A stretch of DNA of 64,000 bases, from positions 1-64,000 of the forward strand of contig DWWL01000025.1 in assembly GCA_019119775.1 (NCBI GenBank), written 5' to 3'. Below, piece by piece: positions 55,471 to 62,878 of the stretch. The position numbers were made by a program, and so were the translations under genes. Each line of letters starts with the position of its first letter. The first letter of the stretch is position 1. This DNA is from Candidatus Lachnoclostridium pullistercoris (GTDB lineage: Bacteria; Bacillota; Clostridia; Lachnospirales; Lachnospiraceae). The notes below the pieces were generated by a model. The model saw nothing but the letters and a program-made list of their open reading frames with translations, searched no databases and was not told the DNA's origin.

Positions 55471-56112
55471 TTACCCGAGAGAGCCGGCGGGAACCGTTTT
55501 TATGGAATCCAGAAATGCCTGGATCTTGCTGCTCACCAGATCGAACGCCACGTCGTTCATGCCGCTGTTGGTGATGATGTCGGCGTAGACTTTTGTGGGT
55601 TCCACGTGAATGTTGTGCATGGGTTTTACTGTGGCCAGATACTGGTCGATGATATTTTCCAGGTCACGTCCGCGCTCTTTGGTGTCTCTGACGATCCGGC
55701 GGAGAATCCGCTCATCCGCGTCAGCGTCCACGTAGATTTTAATGTCCAGCATGTTGCGCAGCTGGCGGTCGCAGAGGACCAGGATGCCTTCCAGAAGGAT
55801 GACCGGCTTGGGCTCGACCACGATCGTTTCCTTTGCCCGGTTGTGAAGGCTGTAATTGTAGGTGGGGCATTCGATGGTGTGTCCCTCTTTCAGCTGTTTT
55901 AAGTGTTCGACCAGGAGTTCTGTCTCAAGTGCGTCCGGATGGTCGTAGTTCAGCTTTTTTCTCTCCTCGAAGGGCATGTCGTCGTGGGCCCTGTAGTAAT
56001 TGTCGTGATAGAGAACAGCGACCTGATCGCCGAACCGGTCTTTCAGACGGTTGGTAAATGTGGATTTTCCGGAGCCGGATCCCCCGGCAATGCCGATTAT
56101 CATTGGTTTCAT
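55471..56112 (-). CDS. udk: uridine kinase
   Basis: This protein has 213 residues from ATG 56112, which follows GGAGGAGACAC. The 45 extra residues in the track are unsupported. The P-loop is GGSGSGKST (about 10-18). LYHDNYYRAHDDMPFEERKK and NYDHPDALETELL are the uridine/cytidine-binding and lid regions. The enzyme phosphorylates uridine and cytidine for pyrimidine salvage. Confidence 0.95.
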   Translation of the reverse strand: MKPMIIGIAGGSGSGKSTFTNRLKDRFGDQVAVLYHDNYYRAHDDMPFEERKKLNYDHPDALETELLVEHLKQLKEGHTIECPTYNYSLHNRAKETIVVEPKPVILLEGILVLCDRQLRNMLDIKIYVDADADERILRRIVRDTKERGRDLENIIDQYLATVKPMHNIHVEPTKVYADIITNSGMNDVAFDLVSSKIQAFLDSIKTVPAGSLG

Positions 56113-56349
56113 GTGTCTCCTCCGTTCCTGATTCAGCAGGAAACTGCCTCTCCCCGTTTCAGACGGCAGCCTGCGTGATAAAAGGCCGCCCATTTCCAGG
56201 GCGGCCCTGTTAATCTCAGTATACAACAAATCGGCGCGGCAGTACACCCCAATTTCAAAAAACGGCGGCAGGAGATTGAGACCGGCAGCGGGCGGCCGAA
56301 GACCGAAGCCGACAGCGGGAAAATGAGCCCGGCTGCACCGCGGACATAT

Positions 56350-57306
56350 TTATCCGGCAGAATGCTGCCCGTGGCGCAGATACCGTTTCCGGATGCCGCT
56401 CATGACGGTCTGGGAGGTGAGAATGCCGCCGGAAAACAGGCCGGCAGCCGGGTTGGGGCTGTTTAACAGGGTCATGGAGCAGTAGCTCTGGACCGGAAGA
56501 ATCTTCTGGGGCAGAAGGGCCAGCCCGTCAGGCAGCTCACCTTCGATAAAAGCGGGGACAAAGGCGCAGCCCAGCCCGGCCTTGACCATGAGAAAAAGAG
56601 CATTTAAGCTGTTCACCGGAGTGATGGCCCCAGGCTTCAGCCCGGCGCTTGTCAGCTGGGCGGTGCCGGCTTCCTCTGACATGGGTCCGGCCGGTTCCGC
56701 CAACAGGATGACCGTCTCCCCGTCCAGGTCCTTTTTCTGCACACCCCGTTTCTGCGCAGCCAGAAAGCGGGTCTGCGCCGTTTCCGCGGAGACGAGAAGT
56801 CCGGGAGCGGAGGAGAACATGCGGCGCACATCGATCTCCGTCTGCCCTTCCGGAAGACAGGTGTCGGGATGGGGGAAAATGACGTCCACTGTCCCATCTT
56901 CCAAACGCCGGATGAGATCAGAGTAGGCGTACTGGCTGACGGAGAGGCGGATGTCGGGAAAAAGGCTGTGAAATTCCCGGAAAAGCTGGGATACGAAGCC
57001 CATTTCATACTGTCCGATCCCCAGATGGAGAGAAGAGGCCCGGCCGCTGTAGGCGGTGCGGGCTTTCTCCAGCGCTCTCCGGTAGTGTTCCAGCATGGGG
57101 ACGATCTCGCTGTAAAAAGCTTTTCCGGCCGGGGTCAGCTCCACTGCCCGGTTGGTGCGGTAAAAGAGCTTGCAGCCCACCTCATTTTCCAGGGCGGCAA
57201 TGTGCCTGCTGATGGCGGTCTGCGCCACGTGACAGTCCTCGGCGGCCCTGGTAAAATTCAGGTGCTCAGCCACAGCCGAAAAATATTCCAGACGTTCCAG
57301 ATTCAA
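56350..57306 (-). CDS. LysR-family regulator 3
   Basis: This 318-residue protein has an N-terminal HTH (NFTRAAEDCHVAQTAISRHI) and an effector domain from about residue 92. ACAGGAGGAAAC precedes the ATG on the minus strand. It is divergent from a membrane protein gene at 57496, whose control is plausible. The gap 56113-56349 has no gene. The function of its regulon is not apparent. Confidence 0.9.
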   Translation of the reverse strand: MNLERLEYFSAVAEHLNFTRAAEDCHVAQTAISRHIAALENEVGCKLFYRTNRAVELTPAGKAFYSEIVPMLEHYRRALEKARTAYSGRASSLHLGIGQYEMGFVSQLFREFHSLFPDIRLSVSQYAYSDLIRRLEDGTVDVIFPHPDTCLPEGQTEIDVRRMFSSAPGLLVSAETAQTRFLAAQKRGVQKKDLDGETVILLAEPAGPMSEEAGTAQLTSAGLKPGAITPVNSLNALFLMVKAGLGCAFVPAFIEGELPDGLALLPQKILPVQSYCSMTLLNSPNPAAGLFSGGILTSQTVMSGIRKRYLRHGQHSAG

Positions 57307-57495
57307 AACAGTTTCCTCCTGTGTCTATACGTTCCATAATACAGTTTTTTATTGTAACGCAGCGGGAAACATTTGTCTACCCGGCAAAACGGGAGAACGG
57401 GGCGGGAGAAAAGGGGAAAAACGTGGCGCGCGGCCGTCCTCTGTGATAAAATGAAACTGTTTTATCAGAATATAACAGAAAGGCGGCAGTGCAGT

Positions 57496-58362
57496 GTGAA
57501 AAACGGAAGGGAAAATGGTCTGCGCCGGAAGATGAGGAATATGAGCAGAGCTCTGAAAATGGAGCTGAGGGAGCACCGCAGTTCTTTTTTTGTATACATG
57601 ACTCTCCGGCTGGCGGTGGCGGCAGTGGCCGTTCTGCAGTTTTTAAATGGAAATTATGAAAATGTGTTCCTGTGCATTCTGTCCCTGATGCTTCTGGTGA
57701 TCCCGAGCGCCATGCAGCTGACTTTCCGTGTGGAACTTCCGCCGGCTCTGGAGATATTTATCCTCCTGTTCATTTTTGCGGCGGAGATATTGGGAGAGAT
57801 CGGAGAATTTTATCTGCGTTTTCCCTTTTGGGACACGGCGCTCCACACCATAAACGGCTTTCTCTGCGCGGCTATCGGCTTTTCGCTGGTGACGCTGCTG
57901 AACGACAATGAGAAGGTGGTATTCCGCCTGTCTCCGGTGTTCATGGCGGTTGTGGCCGTCAGTTTTTCCATGACCATCGGCGTAGTCTGGGAATTTTTTG
58001 AATTTGGGATGGACCATATAGCGGGTCTGGACATGCAGAAGGATACGGTGGTCCAGGAGATCCGCTCGGTGATGCTGGATCCGGAAGGCAGAAATATTCC
58101 GTATGTGATTGGACCGATCCGCGAGGTGGTGGTGAACGGGCAGGAACTGGGCGTGGGAGGCTACTTAGATATCGGGCTGATCGACACCATGAAGGATCTG
58201 CTGGTGACTTTTGCCGGCAGCCTGGTCTTTTCGGTGTTTGGCTATTTCTATGTGAAAAGCAGGGGAAAAGGACGGCTGGTGTCCCGCTTTATCCCCAGAA
58301 GAAAGGCGAGGGACCGGGAATTTTTGAGGATCGTGGAGGAAGAAGAGCGAAAAAAGGAATGA
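57496..58362 (+). CDS. DUF2238-like integral membrane protein
   Basis: This protein has about 288 residues from GTG 57496, with AAAGGCGG 10 nt upstream. ATG 57532 or 57541 are alternatives. It has about six membrane helices. The central block ILGEIGEFYLRFPFWDTALH-TINGF and a later GVVWEFFEFGMDH are the hallmarks of the YjdF/DUF2238 group. A loop insertion before the last helix (about 203-240) is polar. The role of this family is unknown. Divergent from a LysR gene. Confidence 0.75.
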   Translation: MKNGRENGLRRKMRNMSRALKMELREHRSSFFVYMTLRLAVAAVAVLQFLNGNYENVFLCILSLMLLVIPSAMQLTFRVELPPALEIFILLFIFAAEILGEIGEFYLRFPFWDTALHTINGFLCAAIGFSLVTLLNDNEKVVFRLSPVFMAVVAVSFSMTIGVVWEFFEFGMDHIAGLDMQKDTVVQEIRSVMLDPEGRNIPYVIGPIREVVVNGQELGVGGYLDIGLIDTMKDLLVTFAGSLVFSVFGYFYVKSRGKGRLVSRFIPRRKARDREFLRIVEEEERKKE

Positions 58363-58471
58363 CGTAGAATTTTTACATGTTGATTCGACTATTCTAGTTG
58401 TTTAAATAGTCTGAAAAAATATATACAATAAGATAATTATCAAAATATATAAAAATAAATTTAAAAAAGTG

Positions 58472-58500
58472 TTGACAAAATAAGATCCGGGTACTATAAT
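58472..58500 (+). promoter_or_regulatory. perfect consensus sigma-A promoter with AT-rich upstream element
   Basis: TTGACA, an exact 17-nt spacer and TATAAT, identical to consensus. Upstream (58395-58470) is nearly all A/T, for example AAATATATAAAAATAAATTT, like an UP element of stable-RNA promoters. No protein gene with a ribosome site follows. Confidence 0.85.
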
Positions 58501-58506
58501 AAAGAC

Positions 58507-58858
58507 AACAGAAGAGATAGAAGAGAAAAATCTCTAAAGAGCTTATCTGCAGGAAGTTTTTTCAAAGGGGCGTATCCCGAAGAAGACTTTCTGAGAATAC
58601 CATCACAGAGACAGCGATATCTCAGATGAGGTATTTCAAAGAACAGTATCCTGAAGCGGAACATCTCAAAAAATTCAGGCAGGAGACGAGAAATCCACCG
58701 GAAATTGACAGAGAGCATCCAGAATAGGAACCTTTGAATAGGCTTGCGGCGAGAGATCCTCTCGGAAATGAATATCTCAGAAAAGGAGGTACAGTCCAAA
58801 GTACACAGGTGCTAATCCCCAGGAAGATTAAATGATCGTTTTGAGAGTCGATTTTTTT
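58507..58858 (+). ncRNA. candidate abundant structured RNA
   Basis: An approximately 350-nt transcript is predicted from the consensus promoter to a weak terminator (GATCG..CGAT followed by TTTTTTT). It has local hairpins such as CGAGAG-ATC-CTCTCG, CCTGAA..TTCAGG and AATACC..GGTATT, and several near-repeats of TATCCNGAAG. It is not tmRNA, RNase P RNA or SRP RNA as far as I can see, since their conserved cores are missing. One frame is open from 58521 to 58833 except for a TAG near 58728, so a decayed coding gene is a weaker alternative. Confidence 0.5.
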
Positions 58859-58994
58859 AAAAGTCACAGGACATGTTAAGAGAGTAGATGAAATTCGTTA
58901 AGAATAGAAAACGATCGGAAATCAAAAAATAGATTACTGATAACGGGGGATTTTATCAGAGCGAATGAAAGTTTCGCAATACAGGAAAAAGAGG

Positions 58995-59070
58995 TATAAT
59001 CCAATGGATACAATGATTTAGGAATGGGTACTGATTAGCAGAATCGGTATCCATTCCTATTTTATTGATC
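58995..59070 (+). other. -10 element and 17-bp hairpin, possible short RNA
   Basis: TATAAT (58995) lies 20 nt before a 17-bp stem AGGAATGGGTACTGATT / AATCGGTATCCATTCCT with two G-U pairs and loop AGCAG. ATTTTATTGATCTTTTTT follows. This could be a short RNA of about 60 nt or the true terminator of the upstream RNA. The -35 (TTTCGC) is poor. The interval 59071-59230 has no gene. Confidence 0.4.
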
Positions 59071-59230
59071 TTTTTTCCATTCTTGATTCCCGTAGTTCTC
59101 TCGGAGATAAGCCGGACGGACATGACTGTGCGTCCATCCGTCGGCTGCCGCGAAAGTCCGATTCTTGCAGTTTGCTCAAGGGGAATTTTCAAGGGGGAAT
59201 TTGAGAAAAGTGAAATTTTTTGCCCATCAT

Positions 59231-59266
59231 AAAGCGGCCGGTTGAATTTCCGGCCGCTTTATTATA
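59231..59266 (+). terminator. intrinsic terminator before ansA
   Basis: A perfect 11-bp stem AAAGCGGCCGG / CCGGCCGCTTT is followed by ATTATAAT. It insulates the asparaginase operon from the RNA region. Confidence 0.8.
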
Positions 59267-59330
59267 ATATTAGATGCGGACTGCGGCGCGAAGCCGGATT
59301 TTTCATTACAGATTTGAGAAAGAGATGGAT

Positions 59331-60338
59331 ATGAAAAAAATTCTGATTATCAATACAGGAGGAACTTTTTCCTCTGTAAAAAGTGAGGGCGGCCTGGCTC
59401 CCGGCTTGGGGGAGCACGATATTCTGGAAGAATTAAAAGTGGTGGCGAAAGACTGCCAGCTGGAATATGAAGATTTCTGCTCCTTAGACAGCGCAAATAT
59501 TCTGCCGGGCCATTGGGCGGGGTTAGCCGGGCGGATCGAGGAGGCGTGCCGGGAGTATTCCGGCATTGTGGTGATCCACGGGACGGATACCATGGCCTAC
59601 ACAGCGTCCATGCTGTCGTTTATGCTGTGGGGCGTGCCGGTTCCGGTAGTGATCACGGGAAGCCAGCTTTCGATCTCCCATCCGGTGGCGGATGCCATGG
59701 AAAACTGCCGTGCGGCGATTCATATGGCCAACAGCCGCTGCCCCGGCGTGTTTGTGGCGTTTAACCGGAAGATCATGCTGGGAGTGCGGGCGTCAAAAGT
59801 GAGGACCATGAGCTTTGACGCGTTTGACAGCATCAATTATCCGGATGTGGCGGAGATCAATGCGTTCGGCATGAGGATCCGAAAGGAGCTGATCCCGAGG
59901 CGGGCAGCGGTGCGCTTTCGCAGCGACACCAGCTTCTCAGACAAAGTGATGGTGGTAAAACCGGTGCCCGGGACGCCGCCGGAGATATTTGACCTGCTGG
60001 CGGATATGGGATGCCGGGGGATTGTGGTGGAGGCGTTTGGGCTGGGCGGTCTGCCGTTTGGCGAGAATGACCTCTGCGGCGCGGTGGCGCGGACGGTGAA
60101 AAAAGGCGTGGCGGTGGCGATCGGGAGCCAGTGCCGGTACGACGGCAGCAGCCTGGCTGTGTATGAGACGGGAAAACGGGCGCTGGCGGCCGGAGCCATG
60201 GAAATGTATGATATGACGACAGAGGCGGCGGTGACAAAGCTCATGTGGCTTTTGGGGAAGGATCTGACCATGGACGAGCTGCGGGAGAAATTCGGCGAGA
60301 ACCTGGTAAATGAGGTGAGCCCGCCCTGTGAATGCTGA
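59331..60338 (+). CDS. ansA: L-asparaginase, type I
   Basis: This protein has 335 residues from ATG 59331, with GAGAAAGAG 7 nt upstream. The track start at 59274 adds an unlikely leader. First catalytic threonine in INTGGTFSS, second site motif HGTDTMAYTASMLSFML, Lys in GVRASKVRTM. No signal peptide is present, so it is cytoplasmic. The enzyme splits asparagine to aspartate and ammonia. The ThrE-type exporter genes follow at 15-nt spacing. Confidence 0.92.
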   Translation: MKKILIINTGGTFSSVKSEGGLAPGLGEHDILEELKVVAKDCQLEYEDFCSLDSANILPGHWAGLAGRIEEACREYSGIVVIHGTDTMAYTASMLSFMLWGVPVPVVITGSQLSISHPVADAMENCRAAIHMANSRCPGVFVAFNRKIMLGVRASKVRTMSFDAFDSINYPDVAEINAFGMRIRKELIPRRAAVRFRSDTSFSDKVMVVKPVPGTPPEIFDLLADMGCRGIVVEAFGLGGLPFGENDLCGAVARTVKKGVAVAIGSQCRYDGSSLAVYETGKRALAAGAMEMYDMTTEAAVTKLMWLLGKDLTMDELREKFGENLVNEVSPPCEC

Positions 60339-60353
60339 AAACGGGAGTCTTAG

Positions 60354-61205
60354 ATGGAAAACAGAGAAGAAATGAAAAGGAAAAGCGGCGCGGGGGAGAT
60401 GCCGGGTGAGAGCGCGGGGAGCTCGGCGGACGCAGGATACCAGCAGCGGGTGCTGGAATTTGCCATGCGGGCGGGGCGCCTGCTTTTGGAAAACGGAGCG
60501 GAGATCTTCCGGGTGGAGGAGACGATCCAGCGGATCTGCCGCCATTACGGCGTCCGCTCCGCCAGCACGTTTGTCCTGAGCAACGGAATCTTTATCATGG
60601 CGGGCAGCGAGGATGAGCCGTACTATTCTGCGGTGCGCCACCTGCCGTCATGGGTGAACCGGCTGGACAAGGTGACGGCGGTGAACCAGCTGTCCAGGGA
60701 GATTGAGGAAAAACACTATCCGCTGGAGACGGCGAAAAAACGTCTGGAGGAGATCGAGGGGATGCCGGAACGGCCGAAGGCGGTCCGGATCTTGGTGGCG
60801 GGAATGGCCTGCGCCTGCTTCTGCTTTATTTTCGGCGGCTCGCCGGGAGACATGCTGTCGGACTTTTTTACGGGCCTTCTGGTGTACGCCTTCATTTTAA
60901 CGGTGTGCGGGGGCTTATCCAAGATCACGGCAAACGTTCTGAGCGGAGCGCTGATTGCAATCTGCTGCCTGATCTTTTACCACAGCGGGATCGGCGAAAA
61001 CCTCAGGCCCCTGATCATGGGAACGATCCTTCTGCTGGTGCCTGGACTTCCTTTTACCAACGGGATCCGGGATCTGGCGGACGGCGACTACATTTCCGGC
61101 GCGGTGCGGCTTCTGGACGCGGTGCTGGTGTTCATGAGCGTGGGAGCCGGCGCCGGCGCGGTATTCCTGGCTTATCATCATCTGTTTGGAGGTGTTCTGC
61201 TATGA
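60354..61205 (+). CDS. ThrE-type exporter subunit, N-terminal domain protein
   Basis: This 283-residue protein has a cytoplasmic part (about 1-140) and five membrane helices. The conserved block is YQQRVLEFAMRAGRLLLENG followed by YGVRSASTFVLSNGIFIMAG, the ThrE/YjjP (DUF1212) signature. It usually acts with a small YjjB partner, which is the next gene. The pair exports small molecules such as threonine, serine or succinate in relatives. Its stop overlaps the partner ATG. Confidence 0.88.
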   Translation: MENREEMKRKSGAGEMPGESAGSSADAGYQQRVLEFAMRAGRLLLENGAEIFRVEETIQRICRHYGVRSASTFVLSNGIFIMAGSEDEPYYSAVRHLPSWVNRLDKVTAVNQLSREIEEKHYPLETAKKRLEEIEGMPERPKAVRILVAGMACACFCFIFGGSPGDMLSDFFTGLLVYAFILTVCGGLSKITANVLSGALIAICCLIFYHSGIGENLRPLIMGTILLLVPGLPFTNGIRDLADGDYISGAVRLLDAVLVFMSVGAGAGAVFLAYHHLFGGVLL

Positions 61206-61636
61206 TCGGACAGCTGGCCGCAGCATTTTTGGGAACGGTCGCATTTGGATACCTGTTTGGAATTCCACGAAAGTATTTTGCATACAGCGGTCTGTGCGGG
61301 AGTGTGGCCTGGGGCGTCTACGTGCTCTCCATCTGGGGATCGGACGTGATCGCGTCCTTTGCGGCGACGGTGGTGGTGACGCTTCTCTCCCGGTATTTCG
61401 CAGTGAAAAAAAGGTGCCCGGTGACGGTGTTCCTGATCGCCGGAATGATCCCCCTGGTGCCGGGAATCGGGCTGTACTGGACCTTTTACTACTTGGTGAC
61501 GAATCAGCTGGAACAGATGTCGGCCACGGGGCTGGTGGCGGTAAAATCGGCCTGCGCCATCGTTCTGGGGATCGTGTTCGTGTTTGAGATCCCCCAGAAA
61601 TTTTTCCGCGTGATCGCCCATGGAAAAACAGAATAG
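61202..61636 (+). CDS. ThrE-type exporter small subunit (YjjB-like)
   Basis: This 144-residue protein with about four membrane helices starts at ATG 61202, in an ATGA overlap. GYLFGIPRKYFAYSGLCGSV and IAGMIPLVPGIGLYWTFYYL are typical of YjjB/DUF3815. The longer ORF at 60905 in the track only extends upstream through the preceding gene. Confidence 0.88.
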   Translation: MIGQLAAAFLGTVAFGYLFGIPRKYFAYSGLCGSVAWGVYVLSIWGSDVIASFAATVVVTLLSRYFAVKKRCPVTVFLIAGMIPLVPGIGLYWTFYYLVTNQLEQMSATGLVAVKSACAIVLGIVFVFEIPQKFFRVIAHGKTE

Positions 61637-61718
61637 ACGGCGCAGGAGGATCAGACCGGGCCTGGTATAAAAACGGAGCCTTCGGAGGAGACTGATCTGT
61701 GACGCCTGTTTTTTGAGG

Positions 61719-61745
61719 AAAGCCTGGCTGACGCCGGGCTTTCTG
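61719..61745 (+). terminator. intrinsic terminator
   Basis: AAAGCCTGGC-TGAC-GCCGGGCTTT with one G-U is followed by TCTGCTTTCTG. It ends the ansA-exporter transcript. The rest of 61637-61916 is promoter and leader of the next gene. Confidence 0.65.
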
Positions 61746-61814
61746 CTTTCTGCTGTCTGGTCGGAAGAATGGGCCGTATCGGAAAAAATAAGAAATATGT
61801 AAAGGCTGACTGTC

Positions 61815-61843
61815 TTGCGCTTGCTCTGTTTTTCAGTTAAAAT
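61815..61843 (+). promoter_or_regulatory. sigma-A promoter of the nucleotidyltransferase
   Basis: TTGCGC, 17 nt and TAAAAT. The track start at 61815 lies inside this element, so translation begins downstream. Confidence 0.5.
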
Positions 61844-61916
61844 AATAAAAAACTGCCCAGGGAGCCTGCTCTTTGGGCAAAAACGGAGAAAACTACGTAA
61901 AAAGCGGGAGGTAAAA

Positions 61917-62840
61917 ATGATGAAAGAGACAGCACTGGTGATCATGGCGGCGGGGATCGGAAGCCGCTTCGGAGGAGGAATCAAGCAGCTGGAGCCGGTG
62001 GGCCCGGGCGGCGAGATTATTATGGACTATTCCATCTATGACGCGATGAAAGCCGGTTTTGACAAGGTTGTATTTATTATCCGAAAGGATCTGGAGAAGG
62101 ATTTCCGGGAAGTGATCGGAAACCGCATTGAGAAAGTGGCGAAGGTGGAGTACGCGTTCCAGGAGCTTGAGGATCTGCCGGAGGGATTTTCTGTGCCGGA
62201 AGGGAGAAAGAAGCCCTGGGGAACGGGACAGGCGGTGCTGAGCGCGAAAGGGCTGATCGACGGGCCGTTTCTGGTGATCAACGCCGACGATTACTACGGG
62301 AAAGAGGGATTTCAGAAGATCCACGACTATATGGTGAATGAGATGAGTGAGGACGGCGTCTATGACATGTGCATGGGCGGCTTTATCCTGCGCAATACCT
62401 TAAGCGACAACGGGACCGTGACCAGGGGCGTGTGCCAGTTAAATGATGACGGCACGTTAAAGGACGTGACGGAGACATATGAGATCCGCATGAGAGAGGA
62501 CGGAACGCTGCAGGCCCAGGACGAGCAGGGAAATCCGGTGCAGGTGCAGGCGGACCAGCACGTTTCCATGAATATGTGGGGACTTCCCGCATCGTTTATG
62601 GATGAGCTGGAGAAGGGCTTTCCGGAGTTCCTGGCCGGCTTAAAGGACGGAGATGTGAAGTCAGAGTATCTGCTGCCGAAGATCATTGACAAGCTGGTAA
62701 AGGAAGGCCGGGCGAAGGTGGCGGTGCTGGAGACGAAGGATAAATGGTTCGGCGTCACCTACAAGGAAGACAAGGAGACTGTGGTGGCGGCCATCCGGAA
62801 GCTGATCGCGGACGGAGTGTATCCGGAGAGATTATATTGA
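61917..62840 (+). CDS. sugar nucleotidyltransferase family protein
   Basis: This protein has 307 residues from ATG 61917 (or 61920), after CGGGAGG. The N-terminal loop VIMAAGIGSRFGGGIKQLEP, then INADDYYGKEG (metal site), and the later MNMWGLPASFMDELEKGFPE fit a GT-A-fold nucleotidyltransferase that activates a sugar phosphate or phosphocholine-like substrate. The substrate is not evident from neighbours, and no sugar-nucleotide pathway genes are adjacent. Confidence 0.8.
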   Translation: MMKETALVIMAAGIGSRFGGGIKQLEPVGPGGEIIMDYSIYDAMKAGFDKVVFIIRKDLEKDFREVIGNRIEKVAKVEYAFQELEDLPEGFSVPEGRKKPWGTGQAVLSAKGLIDGPFLVINADDYYGKEGFQKIHDYMVNEMSEDGVYDMCMGGFILRNTLSDNGTVTRGVCQLNDDGTLKDVTETYEIRMREDGTLQAQDEQGNPVQVQADQHVSMNMWGLPASFMDELEKGFPEFLAGLKDGDVKSEYLLPKIIDKLVKEGRAKVAVLETKDKWFGVTYKEDKETVVAAIRKLIADGVYPERLY

Positions 62841-62878
62841 TGATGTGCTGATGCAGTGAGGAAGAGAACGGAGAATCT

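Noticed and set aside
58494-58799. 101-residue minus-strand ORF in the RNA region
   Set aside because: It lacks a ribosome site, its translation has no domain character, and the strong promoter points the other way.
60905-61636. 243-residue ORF spanning the exporter junction
   Set aside because: Its first 99 residues are a shadow frame of the upstream gene. The conserved protein begins at ATG 61202 in an ATGA overlap.
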